Of a DNA stretch of 64,000 nt, positions 8,484 through 20,084 are shown in pieces. Below the pieces are notes generated by a model. It was not told the DNA's origin and did not search any database. It saw only the letters and a list, made by a program, of their open reading frames with translations. The stretch is from Trichococcus shcherbakoviae. GTDB lineage: Bacteria; Bacillota; Bacilli; Lactobacillales; Aerococcaceae. Numbering within the stretch: position 1 is the stretch's first letter; every line of letters begins with the position of its first letter. The stretch is from positions 2,344,501-2,408,500 of the forward strand of contig NZ_OY762653.1 of assembly GCF_963666195.1 (NCBI RefSeq), read 5' to 3'. The position numbers were made by a program, and so were the translations under genes.

Positions 8484-9974
8484 ATGAAAGAATGGACGCG
8501 CGAGGAGCGCTATAAAAAACTCTCGGATTATTCCGACGACTATATGGAAGAATTGGCGAAAAGGGTGGCGCAGTCGCCCTTCCGCCAGCACTACCACATC
8601 CAACCGAACACAGGCCTTTTGAACGATCCGAACGGCTTCACCTATTTCGACGGCAAATGGCATCTCTTCTATCAATGGTTTCCGATGGGCGCAGTCCACG
8701 GCCTGAAACACTGGTTCCATCTGACTTCGACGGACCTCGTGCAATGGAATGAAGAGGGCGTCGCGCTGTTTCCTGACGCCCCGTACGACAGCCACGGCGT
8801 CTATTCTGGCAGCGGCTTCGTCAAGGACGGCCAGCTGCACATCATGTACACCGGCAATGTCCGCACGGAAGAATGGGAAAGGGTGCCGAACCAAATCGTT
8901 GCCCGCCTGGAAGCGGACGGCAGCTTCACGAAGTTTCTGCCGCCTGCTATCGCCGGCAATCCGGATGGCTACACCGACCATGTCCGCGATCCTAAAGTCT
9001 GGGAGCAGCATGGTATCTATTACGCCGTCATTGGTGCCCAACGCACCGACGAAACCGGAACAATCCTGATGTACCGTTCCAAGGATGCCTTGGAATGGGA
9101 ATTGATGGGTGAAGTTGATACTGGCTTGCCGGAATTTGGTTTCATGTGGGAATGCCCAGACCTGTTCGAAATCGACGGCAAAACGGTGCTGCTGTTTTCG
9201 CCGCAAGGACTGGAGCCGGAAGGTGACCGTTACCACAACATATTCCAGACCGGCTATGTCATCGCTGATGATTTCCGGATGGAGGAGCTGAAATTGGAGC
9301 ATGATGGTTTCCAGGAACTGGATGCCGGATTCGATTTCTATGCCACGCAGACCGCCGAAAGCCCGGATGGCCGCCGCATCTTGACGGCTTGGATGGGATT
9401 ACCGGATGTCGCGTATCCGACCGACAGCGAAGACTGGGCACACTGCCTGACCTTGCCGCGCGAGTTGTCCATCAAGGATGGCAAACTGATCCAACAACCG
9501 GTCCGCGAATTGGTGGCCTTGCGCAAAGAGAAAACTGTTTCCGACGCGGGCTTGTTATTTGGCGAAAAGACAATTGACCGTGCCGGTGCAAACTGCTATG
9601 AGCTCCAGCTGGATCTGGCTTTCCCGGCTTCAGCTGACCATGCGCCGGTAACGTTGGATCTTTGCGAAGATACGGCCAACGACAAACGTTTTCGCATCAC
9701 CTTGGATCCATCAACCAAGAAAATCACGATCGACCGCAGCCGCTGTGGCATACCGTTCGCAGAAGACTTCGGCACGACCCGGACGCTGACAGTCGAACAG
9801 ATGAATGCAGTGAAACTGCAGATTTTCGTCGACACTAGCTCGATTGAAATCTTCGTCAACGACGGCGAAGGCACCTTCACCTCCCGCGTGTTCCCGAAAG
9901 CGGGAGAAACCGGTCTGTCGCTCACGGCAGGCAGCACAATCGATTACAGCCTCGAAATTTGGGAATTGGCCTGA
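8484..9974 (+). CDS. scrB: Sucrose-6-phosphate hydrolase (GH32)
   Basis: Cleaves sucrose-6-phosphate made by ScrA into glucose-6-phosphate and fructose in the cytoplasm. No signal peptide. The five-bladed GH32 domain carries NDPNG with nucleophile Asp48, the RDP motif near residue 170 and ECPD with the acid/base Glu near 223. The C-terminal beta-sandwich ends at 496 residues, normal for the family. Start after GGAAAGGAATAAC. Second gene of the scr operon, closed by a strong terminator. A decayed copy of its central part lies at about 4395-4620. Confidence 0.95.
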   Translation: MKEWTREERYKKLSDYSDDYMEELAKRVAQSPFRQHYHIQPNTGLLNDPNGFTYFDGKWHLFYQWFPMGAVHGLKHWFHLTSTDLVQWNEEGVALFPDAPYDSHGVYSGSGFVKDGQLHIMYTGNVRTEEWERVPNQIVARLEADGSFTKFLPPAIAGNPDGYTDHVRDPKVWEQHGIYYAVIGAQRTDETGTILMYRSKDALEWELMGEVDTGLPEFGFMWECPDLFEIDGKTVLLFSPQGLEPEGDRYHNIFQTGYVIADDFRMEELKLEHDGFQELDAGFDFYATQTAESPDGRRILTAWMGLPDVAYPTDSEDWAHCLTLPRELSIKDGKLIQQPVRELVALRKEKTVSDAGLLFGEKTIDRAGANCYELQLDLAFPASADHAPVTLDLCEDTANDKRFRITLDPSTKKITIDRSRCGIPFAEDFGTTRTLTVEQMNAVKLQIFVDTSSIEIFVNDGEGTFTSRVFPKAGETGLSLTAGSTIDYSLEIWELA

Positions 9975-9996
9975 AGAAGCGGCGAATGATAGTTGA

Positions 9997-10047
9997 ACGC
10001 ACCACCCGCAGCTCTGTGTGAAGAGCTGCGAGTGGTGCGTTTTTTTC
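9997..10047 (+). terminator. scr operon terminator
   Basis: Long stem CGCACCAC.CGCAGCTCT / AGAGCTGCG.GTGGTGCG followed by TTTTTTT. Confidence 0.9.
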
Positions 10048-10197
10048 GTTTAGCGCGTAGGACGAAGGAACCATTTCCGGCGCGTTGCCCGAATGGAACA
10101 GCTCTCTTATTTCAACAAATATTTTGAATAAATATGCATAGATAAGCTGGTTTTCGTTATACTAGAGAGGATAAAAACTTTAGGGGTGGATCCGTAA

Positions 10198-10980
10198 GTG
10201 GTAGATATTGCGAAGTTATTTCAAGGTAAGGAATTAAGTGAATCAGATCAGCAACTGTTGGCCTACATCATCAATAATATGGATACCGTTTTACAAATGG
10301 GCGTCCGTCAGATTGCCAAAGAAAATTACACCTCACCAGCAAGTGTCATCCGCTTGTCAAAAAAGCTAGGCTATACGGGCTTCATCGATCTTTATTATCA
10401 CTTGTTGCCGCTTGTTAATGCCGAAACAGTGCCTGCAGGAACTTCGGAAGATGAATTTTTCCAACTGGATCATGCGCTCGTACTGCAACATAATTCAATA
10501 GAGGATATGGACGAGTTCATCGAGAAAGTATTGTGTTTGAACGGAAAATTTATTTTCATCTACGCTGCCGGTTTTTCGGCGATTGCAGCGGAATATCTCT
10601 ACAAAAAACTGTTACTGTTGGGGAAACAGGTCATTCTTGCCACCACATTGGATTCTATTGGTGTGTTAGAGAATAATCTGAAGAATATTGGGGCTTTTGT
10701 AGCCATTTCCAAATCGGGGGAAACGCAAAGCGTCATCGAAAAGGTGCTGAAAGCGAAAAATGCAGACATTTTTACAGTAGCATTCACCAAGGAAACACCT
10801 AATCGGCTAGGTGAATGCAGTAATCTGAATTTTAAGGTTACCGATCAACACAAACTTGATGACAGGAATCTGCTGCCCAATACTTTCTTTCCCTTTACAT
10901 TGCTGCTTGTGGAGTATCTATTGAGCCGTTACCTGAAAGAAATCAATGAAGTTGAAGAGCCAACAGAAGAAAAAGCATAA
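10198..10980 (+). CDS. RpiR-family transcriptional regulator (HTH + SIS)
   Basis: Sugar-phosphate-responsive regulator. Residues 1-75 form an RpiR-type helix-turn-helix (MGVRQIAKENYTSPASVIR), and about 105-235 form a SIS sugar-phosphate domain with FIYAAGFSAIAAEY and VAISKSGETQSV. Start is GTG after AGGGGTGGA. It lies just upstream of, and parallel to, a PTS EIICB gene and a GH4 phospho-glucosidase, with a terminator between, so it most likely controls that pair in response to a phosphorylated alpha-glucoside. Activator or repressor cannot be told. Confidence 0.9.
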   Translation: MVDIAKLFQGKELSESDQQLLAYIINNMDTVLQMGVRQIAKENYTSPASVIRLSKKLGYTGFIDLYYHLLPLVNAETVPAGTSEDEFFQLDHALVLQHNSIEDMDEFIEKVLCLNGKFIFIYAAGFSAIAAEYLYKKLLLLGKQVILATTLDSIGVLENNLKNIGAFVAISKSGETQSVIEKVLKAKNADIFTVAFTKETPNRLGECSNLNFKVTDQHKLDDRNLLPNTFFPFTLLLVEYLLSRYLKEINEVEEPTEEKA

Positions 10981-11016
10981 AAAGTTGGAAAGCGGAAGTA
11001 AAAAAATAGTCAGTGA

Positions 11017-11048
11017 AACGTGTTTCGTCTTTGCGAAACACGTTTTTT
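11017..11048 (+). terminator. Terminator after the RpiR gene
   Basis: Stem AACGTGTTTCG / CGAAACACGTT with a 6-base loop and a T-run. Confidence 0.88.
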
Positions 11049-11129
11049 AACGTTATGAAAGCCTTTTATTTCCGGACAATTCTCGCTACACTGTAAACAT
11101 CTTAAAGAAATTATATTGGAGGGAAACAA

Positions 11130-14076
<2,947 letters not shown>

Positions 14077-14137
14077 TCGTAAATGGAGCCAGAATTGTAT
14101 GTAATGCGAAAAGTATCACCTGAAAGATAACTGATTG

Positions 14138-14178
14138 AAAAAGGATTCCTGCTCATTAAAGAGATAGGGATCCTTTTT
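14138..14178 (+). terminator. Terminator after the GH4 gene
   Basis: Imperfect stem AAAAAGGATTCCT / AGGGATCCTTTTT, with the T-run forming part of the stem. Confidence 0.7.
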
Positions 14179-14300
14179 GCGTGCGGCTATAACGATAGGC
14201 TGTGTGAATAAACAAGGGCTGACCTAAAAAATCGAATATCCAGTCAGTATTCGGTAAATAAAACAAAAATAGCACCAAGATTGTTGAATGTATACCGACA

Positions 14301-14361
14301 TTCGACAATTTCTGATCCACCGCGGATCAGATTGTCGAATAACTCCCGATTATTCGACAAT
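14301..14361. repeat. Alternating inverted repeats with core TTCGACAAT
   Basis: Three copies of TTCGACAAT/ATTGTCGAA in alternating direction. The first pair also shares CTGATCC/GGATCAG; the second shares ATTGTCGAATAA/TTATTCGACAAT. The middle arm can pair with either neighbour, giving two mutually exclusive hairpins. It lies in the 650-base gap before opuAA. The rest of that gap shows only AT-rich promoter-like sequence near 14530-14580. Confidence 0.6.
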
Positions 14362-14729
14362 CTATAAATCATAATGACTAAATGCCGATATGTTGCGCAT
14401 GGTTAATTGCAATATGTCTATCCATTAAACAACTTATTTAAAAAAATTCCAAATTCACTACGGTTACCTTTAGGAAGCGCGTGTAACCGCATCCTTTTTC
14501 ACAAAAAATTCACAAGTTTTTCATTTTTGATTTGCATATCCGCGCCATAACTGGATAATAGTGATTATACCTTTGTGATGTAACGAAATTATCTTCAATT
14601 TATATTTTCGGAATAAATGAAAATGTAAGACTATATTTGTACATTACGGAGACGCACAATCGGATTCGGGATTTCATTCCCATTACGAACAGAATCCACA
14701 CATACAGCATCGAAAATTTGAGAGGAGCA

Positions 14730-15932
14730 ATGCACTTGCCGAAAATAAAAATAGAGAACGTAACGAAAATTTTTGGAAAAAAAACAGATAAGGCTCTGGA
14801 ACTGCTTGAACAAAAGAAGAGCAAGCAAGATATCCTGCGTGCCACTGGAGCGACGGTCGGGGTCAATAATGTCAGTCTTTCCATAGAAGAAGGGGAAATC
14901 TTCGTCATCATGGGGCTTTCCGGAAGCGGAAAGTCCACACTTGTGCGGATGTTCAATCGTCTGATCGAACCGACGAAGGGGAACATCCTGATTGACGGAG
15001 AGAATTTGTCGATTATGGACAAGAAGGAATTGCGCCAAGTCCGCAGGGAAAAAATGAGTATGGTTTTCCAGAACTTCGGCTTATTCCCGCACCGCACCAT
15101 ATTGGAGAACACCGAGTACGGTCTCGAAGTGCAAGGCGTCGCAAAAGCCGAGCGTAAGGAAAGAGCGCAACAGGCATTGGAAAATTCTGGACTTGGCGAT
15201 TACAGCCATCAGTATCCTAACCAATTATCAGGCGGGATGCAGCAGCGGGTCGGTTTGGCCCGTGCTTTGGCGAATGACCCGGAAATTCTGTTGATGGATG
15301 AGGCCTTCTCGGCTTTGGATCCGCTGATCCGCCGTGAGATGCAGGATGAACTGTTGGATCTGCAGGCAAACGTCAGCAAGACCATCATCTTCATCACCCA
15401 TGACCTGAATGAAGCTTTGCGCATCGGAGACCGAATTGCGCTGCTAAAGGACGGGGAATTGGTCCAAATCGGTACGCCGGAAGAAATTTTGACCAATCCG
15501 GCAACGCGCTATGTCGAAAAATTTGTGGAGGACGTCGACCGTTCGAAAGTACTGACTGCCGAACACATCATGAAGCGTCCAATCGTCATGAACATCGAAA
15601 AACACGGCCCGCTCTTCGCATTGGAATTATTGCGCCAAGAAGGGATTTCTACGATCCTTGTGGTGGACAATCGCCGCAGACTGAAAGGGTATATCACTGC
15701 CGAGGACGCTACGAAAGCGTTGAAAGCTAACACTAATAGAGTGGATGGTATCCTCAGAGAAGATATCCCGACCGTCTCCAAAGATACTACCTTGAGCGAT
15801 ATTTTCCCGATCATCCATGATTCAAGCTCGCCGGTCGCTGTCATCGAAAACGACAGATTGGTGGGTGTCCTTGTCCGAGGAGCTGTCATAGCTGCTTTGG
15901 CGGGAGAAAGTGAGGTGTCCGTAAATGGATAA
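14730..15932 (+). CDS. opuAA: Glycine betaine ABC transporter ATPase
   Basis: Energises uptake of glycine betaine/proline-type osmoprotectants. Walker A GLSGSGKS, signature LSGGMQQR, Walker [13 protein letters not shown], and tandem CBS domains in the last ~120 residues that in OpuA sense internal ionic strength. The ATG follows AGAGGAG; the 31 extra N-terminal codons of the open frame lack a ribosome site. It overlaps the permease start by 8 bases. About 400 residues, as in OpuAA/ProV. Expected to be induced by osmotic stress; nothing specific for that is visible in the promoter. Confidence 0.94.
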   Translation: MHLPKIKIENVTKIFGKKTDKALELLEQKKSKQDILRATGATVGVNNVSLSIEEGEIFVIMGLSGSGKSTLVRMFNRLIEPTKGNILIDGENLSIMDKKELRQVRREKMSMVFQNFGLFPHRTILENTEYGLEVQGVAKAERKERAQQALENSGLGDYSHQYPNQLSGGMQQRVGLARALANDPEILLMDEAFSALDPLIRREMQDELLDLQANVSKTIIFITHDLNEALRIGDRIALLKDGELVQIGTPEEILTNPATRYVEKFVEDVDRSKVLTAEHIMKRPIVMNIEKHGPLFALELLRQEGISTILVVDNRRRLKGYITAEDATKALKANTNRVDGILREDIPTVSKDTTLSDIFPIIHDSSSPVAVIENDRLVGVLVRGAVIAALAGESEVSVNG

Positions 15933-16779
15933 TCTATTGAATTTCATACCTGAATTACCGGTTGCCGATTTTGCTGAATACATCACAGACAAAACCGCCG
16001 ATACATTCAGTTTCCTGTTCGATCCGATCAAAGCGTCTTCGCAGACATTGATCGATCTGATGACCTCAACGCTGACTGCCATTCCGGCAGTCATTCTGAT
16101 CGCGTTAGTGGCGCTGTTGGCGTTCTTTGCCTCGGGTAAAAAATTCGGGTTGGCCATCTTTTCCGTCGTCGGACTCTGGTTCGTTTATAACCAAGGGCTC
16201 TGGGAAGACTTGATGTTCACCTTGACGTTGGTCCTGTTTTCGAGCTTACTGTCCGTCCTGATCGGTGTGCCTTTCGGTATCCTGATGGCGAAAAATAAAA
16301 TCGCGAACAACATCATCAATCCAATTCTGGATTTCATGCAGACGATGCCGGCTTTCGTTTATCTGATTCCGGCCGTAGCATTCTTCGGAATCGGCATGGT
16401 TCCCGGAGTGCTTGCGTCACTTATTTTCGCAATCCCGCCGACCGTCCGCTTCACGAATCTGGGGATCAGACAAGTTTCCACCGAATTGGTTGAAGCAGCC
16501 GAATCATTCGGCAGCACCGGCGCGCAAAGGTTATTCAAAGTCGAATTGCCGCTGGCGAAATCCACGATCATGGCCGGCATCAACCAAACCGTCATGTTAT
16601 CCTTGTCGATGGTCGTCATCGCTTCGATGATCGGTGCACCCGGATTGGGGCGTAATGTCCTTTCCGCCTTGCAACGCGCCAAAATCGGTTCCGGTTTCGT
16701 ATCCGGGTTGGCTTTGGTTGTGCTTGCCATCATCATTGACCGCTTGACCCAGAAATTCAGTAAAAAAAGTTCAACATAA
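15925..16779 (+). CDS. opuAB: Glycine betaine ABC transporter permease
   Basis: Membrane subunit of the OpuA system, with about six to seven transmembrane segments and the EAA-type loop ([19 protein letters not shown]) that contacts the ATPase. Start overlaps the end of opuAA, showing translational coupling. 284 residues. In some lactic acid bacteria permease and binding protein are fused; here they are separate genes. Confidence 0.93.
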   Translation: MDNLLNFIPELPVADFAEYITDKTADTFSFLFDPIKASSQTLIDLMTSTLTAIPAVILIALVALLAFFASGKKFGLAIFSVVGLWFVYNQGLWEDLMFTLTLVLFSSLLSVLIGVPFGILMAKNKIANNIINPILDFMQTMPAFVYLIPAVAFFGIGMVPGVLASLIFAIPPTVRFTNLGIRQVSTELVEAAESFGSTGAQRLFKVELPLAKSTIMAGINQTVMLSLSMVVIASMIGAPGLGRNVLSALQRAKIGSGFVSGLALVVLAIIIDRLTQKFSKKSST

Positions 16780-16826
16780 AGACTAAATCGTTCCTGATTG
16801 CCAAACAAAAAGGAGAGAAACATAAT

Positions 16827-17732
16827 ATGACAAAAACAACAAAACGTAACTGGAAACGCCTTGGACTTACTGCCGGATTGGGCTTAGGTGTCTCGCTGAT
16901 CGCCGCTGGCTGCGGTGCGGCCGAAACAGAATCCATGGAAGATACGGTCGGCAAAGGCCAGGAAATTGAACTGGCTTACGTCGAATGGGATGATGCGGTG
17001 GCCACAAACCATGTCGTTGCTCAAGTATTGGAAGACCTCGGTTACGATGTGACCTTGACCCCATTGGACAACGCCATCATGTGGGAAGCCGTCTCCACTG
17101 GCGAAGCGGATGCCATGCTGAGCGCTTGGCTACCAGGAACGCACGGTGCGCAAATGGAAGAATACGGTGACAAGATGGTCGACCTGGGCGGAAACCTTGA
17201 AGGCGCGAAAATCGGTTTGGCCGTTCCTGCCTATATGGATGTCGACTCGATCGCAGATTTGACCGATCAAGCCGGCAAATCCATCACCGGCATCGAGCCG
17301 GGCGCCGGTATCGTAGCAGCCGCTGAAAATGCGCTGACCGGATATCCGAATTTGAGCGATTGGGCAATCGAGACGTCTTCATCCGGCGCGATGACCGTCA
17401 CGCTCGGACAAGCAATCGAAAATGAAGAAGAGATCATCATCACAGCTTGGAATCCGCACTGGAAATTCTCGGCCTATGACCTGAAATACCTGGATGATCC
17501 CAATGGCATTTTCGGCGGGGAAGAGACAGTCCACACGATGGTTCGTGAAGGGCTCGAAACCGACATGCCTGAAGCTTACCAAGTATTGGATCAATTCCAC
17601 TGGACCATTGAAGATGTCGAAGCATTGATGCTTCAAATCTATGAAGGCGAATCAGCCGAGGACGCTGCTGCAGCCTTCGTCGAAGCCAATCCGGATCTGG
17701 TCGCAGAATGGACTGCCGGCATAGCCAAATGA
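16827..17732 (+). CDS. opuAC: Glycine betaine-binding lipoprotein
   Basis: Substrate-binding protein of OpuA. Signal peptide of about 28 residues ends in the lipobox IAAGC, so it is anchored outside the membrane. The OpuAC fold shows aromatic residues suited to quaternary ammonium binding: YVEWDD, IMWEAV, SAWLPGTH and TAWNPHWKF. The start follows AAAGGAGAG. Last gene of the operon, followed by a strong hairpin terminator. Confidence 0.93.
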   Translation: MTKTTKRNWKRLGLTAGLGLGVSLIAAGCGAAETESMEDTVGKGQEIELAYVEWDDAVATNHVVAQVLEDLGYDVTLTPLDNAIMWEAVSTGEADAMLSAWLPGTHGAQMEEYGDKMVDLGGNLEGAKIGLAVPAYMDVDSIADLTDQAGKSITGIEPGAGIVAAAENALTGYPNLSDWAIETSSSGAMTVTLGQAIENEEEIIITAWNPHWKFSAYDLKYLDDPNGIFGGEETVHTMVREGLETDMPEAYQVLDQFHWTIEDVEALMLQIYEGESAEDAAAAFVEANPDLVAEWTAGIAK

Positions 17733-17750
17733 TGAATGTTGAACACTATT

Positions 17751-17793
17751 AGGAGTTGCTGTCTCGGAATGAGGCAGCAGCTCCTGCTTTTTT
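17751..17793 (+). terminator. opuA operon terminator
   Basis: Stem AGGAGTTGCTGTCTC / GAGGCAGCAGCTCCT, then GCTTTTTT. Confidence 0.88.
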
Positions 17794-17810
17794 GATAACA
17801 GTAGCCTGGG

Positions 17811-18015
17811 TTGTCCGATTTATCGGCATTATCAGACAACCATCGAACCAAACTTACAGCGATTGTCCGATTCATAGACGTTATCGGACAACCTTTGAAC
17901 CGAACGCGCAGAGGCTGTCCGATTCATCGGTGTTATCGGACAACCATCGAACCGAACGTGCAGCGGATGTCCGATTCATCGACGTTATCGGACAACCTTC
18001 GAACATTCGATCCAA
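17811..18015. repeat. Four tandem 52-base repeats with internal palindrome
   Basis: Units begin at 17811, 17863, 17915 and 17967, exactly 52 bases apart. Each holds an inverted repeat TTGTCCGATT...ATCGGACAA and a linker near CATCGAACCGAACGTGCAG. Spacer-like parts are also conserved, so it is not a CRISPR. The open frames across it follow from the repeat. Confidence 0.85.
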
Positions 18016-18080
18016 ATGTTCAAAGCGCAATGGTGAGACTCGGAAACCGGATAACCACAGGGAATTCGTTTACTTCACGA

Positions 18081-18131
18081 AAAAAAAGCGAAGGCCAACA
18101 GCATCCGCGTGCTGTTCGTCTTCGTTTTTTT
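18081..18131. terminator. Terminator downstream of the Fic gene
   Basis: Stem with arms GCGAAG.CCAACAGCA and TGCTGTTCG.CTTCG, A-run before and T-run after. It closes the - strand Fic gene and may also stop + strand transcripts. A similar hairpin plus the flank TTCTTTTGAACATTTTGTC recurs at 19560-19637. Confidence 0.75.
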
Positions 18132-18152
18132 AGTTCTTTTGAACATTTTGTC

Positions 18153-18968
18153 CTATTCTTTCGCATACATGTCTTCATCCAACAGTACGTTCTTTTTGCC
18201 CAACAGCAGATTTTCGAAAAATATTTTCAAGAAATGTTTATCCTGTTTTTCGCCATGATGATGGTAGAAAACGAGGGAGTTTCTGAAGTAGGCGGCATGC
18301 TCGCTGAAGAGTGAATTGTCGATGTGGAATCCTAATTTCCTCAAATATTGGATACCGAAAACAGCGACCGTCCGAGTATTTCCTTCCCTGAAAGGATGGA
18401 CTTGCCAAATGTCTGCCAAAAATGCCATCACATGCAGCGCTTTTTGCTCGTGGGTCAGGTTCCTGTACGAGAAATTCTTTTCTTTTTCAAAATCGTACGC
18501 CAAAGTATCCTGAATCATGAAATGCGAACTGTATTGGACAGTCTCCCCATCGAGCACAGGCTCTTTCTTTGTGATATTCACCGTCCGAAACTTGCCCACC
18601 GGAATTTCTTCCGGGAAAACATCAGTGAACAAATGCCTGTGGATGCCCAACAGCGTGGAAGGGGAGAGTAGGAAGTGATCTTCAGCTAACAATTCCGCAA
18701 TCCGGAGCGAAACGATATCCGCCTCGACCGTGTTTGCATCCACATGTGCTTCCCGGTGATAATCCGAAATTTCGCGATAAATGGCGTCATATCCTTTTTT
18801 TCCTTCTATATTTTCATAGGCCAGCTCGACCATGTACTCGGATGGGCTGAGGCCATCGACTTTTTGCAAGCCGAAAGCAGTCTGCCACAGAGCCAATTTA
18901 ATCTGATACGGTAACTCGTTCTCGGCCACATCATAGGTGGGCGGTAATTTACTTTCTGAATAGTCCAT
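18153..18968 (-). CDS. Fic-domain protein (putative AMP/UMP transferase)
   Basis: Fic proteins attach AMP or other phosphate-containing groups to target proteins and often act as toxins or regulators. The Fic core is visible with HPFREGNTRT at residues 191-200, which gives the catalytic His and the phosphate-binding loop (Thr replaces the usual second Gly). The beta-hairpin region that presents the target lies before it (GKFRTVNI). 271 residues, cytoplasmic. It is 80 bases downstream of a HicB-like gene in the same direction and may be co-transcribed. No adjacent Fic-specific antitoxin (FicA/Phd) is seen. The target is unknown. Confidence 0.88.
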   Translation of the reverse strand: MDYSESKLPPTYDVAENELPYQIKLALWQTAFGLQKVDGLSPSEYMVELAYENIEGKKGYDAIYREISDYHREAHVDANTVEADIVSLRIAELLAEDHFLLSPSTLLGIHRHLFTDVFPEEIPVGKFRTVNITKKEPVLDGETVQYSSHFMIQDTLAYDFEKEKNFSYRNLTHEQKALHVMAFLADIWQVHPFREGNTRTVAVFGIQYLRKLGFHIDNSLFSEHAAYFRNSLVFYHHHGEKQDKHFLKIFFENLLLGKKNVLLDEDMYAKE

Positions 18969-19048
18969 AACTAAAACCCCATTTCAAATAGAAAAGTGAC
19001 GTGCTTCCTAATGATTATACAACTAATTTGTTCAATAATGCCGCTGCA

Positions 19049-19453
19049 TCAGACGTCCAATTTTTCCTTTAAAGCCTCTGTCAACGTCAACGAGAAGTTG
19101 ATGCCTTTTTCGATGCCAAGTTCATTCAAATAATTGGGAATCGTGAGCGTCTTTTTCACCACTTTGTTGTCGCGCTGTGCTTTATATTTTTTGAAGTTGA
19201 TATCCACAAGTGTCTTAATCTGCGTATTTTTTTGTAGATAGGCGATTTGATCTGGCAAGGGGAGAGGCTCGTTTTGCTCCATTTTATCGATGACGGCAAA
19301 ACCGATATAATCCCTCGCCATCGTGATGGCCTCCGCCAAATCTTTCCCTTGTGTGTAGCCATTCACATCCGGTATCTCGACAAAATAAGGATATTCCTCG
19401 GCCAAGTCGACGGTGATGTAGATCGGATAGATGTATACTTTGTCTTCAATCAT
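19049..19453 (-). CDS. HicB-family antitoxin-like protein (orphan)
   Basis: About 134 residues: an N-terminal HicB-like partial RNase H fold (YPYFVEIPDVNGYTQGKDLAEAITMARD) and a C-terminal ribbon-helix-helix-like tail (LTIPNYLNELGIEKGINFSLTLTEAL) for DNA binding. HicB normally neutralises the small RNase HicA encoded next to it. No HicA-sized frame lies upstream or downstream, so it is an orphan, or a regulator that has been paired with the following Fic gene. The start follows AGAGGGGGA. Confidence 0.82.
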   Translation of the reverse strand: MIEDKVYIYPIYITVDLAEEYPYFVEIPDVNGYTQGKDLAEAITMARDYIGFAVIDKMEQNEPLPLPDQIAYLQKNTQIKTLVDINFKKYKAQRDNKVVKKTLTIPNYLNELGIEKGINFSLTLTEALKEKLDV

Positions 19454-19557
19454 GATGGGTCCCCCTCTTATGACTGCGTTCTTCTATGTAATTTATTGTA
19501 CGTGTGTTATACGTGCTAGTCAAATGAGGGCTACACTGAATTTTATTAAGCTCGAAT

Positions 19558-19604
19558 AGAAGCGAAGACGATCAGCATCCTCCAGCTGGTCGTCTTCGCT
19601 TTTG
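19558..19604. terminator. Hairpin upstream of hicB, duplicate of the one behind fic
   Basis: Stem AGCGAAGACGA.CAGC / GCTG.TCGTCTTCGCT followed by TTTT. Followed at 19612 by TTCTTTTGAACATTTTGTC, also present after the hairpin at 18081. The rest of the gap to 20084 holds no gene. Confidence 0.6.
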
Positions 19605-19923
19605 TTGCGTTCTTTTGAACATTTTGTCTTTTATTCATCAGGTAAACTTCCGAACATTCTCCCAAACTCGACCCTATAAACGGTAGGATTCCTCACATGA
19701 TCCCTCTTGATAACCGCAAAAAAACTCTTCTGCAATCAAAGTGTGTCAGTAAATCTGACGTGCATTCCTGGAAACTGGCGTCATTTTTCAAAAGGAAACT
19801 TAAATATAACGATAGCCTATCTTCATCATTCCACCCATATCAAACTTGAAACCCCTCACAATTATCCGGAAGAATAAGTCAGTTTCTTTTCAGAAAAACC
19901 TTACATAACTGACAAACAACAAG

Positions 19924-19987
19924 AAATATTCCCCGTTGTAAGCGGAATATTTTCCTCATGAAAGCAGAAATGTCATAAATGCTATCA
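19924..19987 (+). promoter_or_regulatory. Inverted repeat and possible GlnR/TnrA-like box before the taurine operon
   Basis: AAATATTCC / GGAATATTT inverted repeat (19924-19952), then TGTCATAAATGCTATCA (19971-19987), which fits TGTNA-N7-TNACA with one mismatch. A nitrogen-control site would suit an operon with PII proteins and an aminotransferase. The role is inferred. Confidence 0.3.
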
Positions 19988-20084
19988 TGAAATTAGAGCT
20001 TTCAGTTTACCGGAAGTAAAAATCACACTATTATGGGGACATATTAGAAAATGATTAAAAGAAATTTCATCGGGAGGGAACAGC

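Noticed and set aside
8379-9302. 307-codon - strand frame over scrB
   Set aside because: Antisense shadow of the GH32 gene.
17811-18015. CRISPR array
   Set aside because: The whole 52-base unit is repeated including the would-be spacers, only four units, no cas genes.
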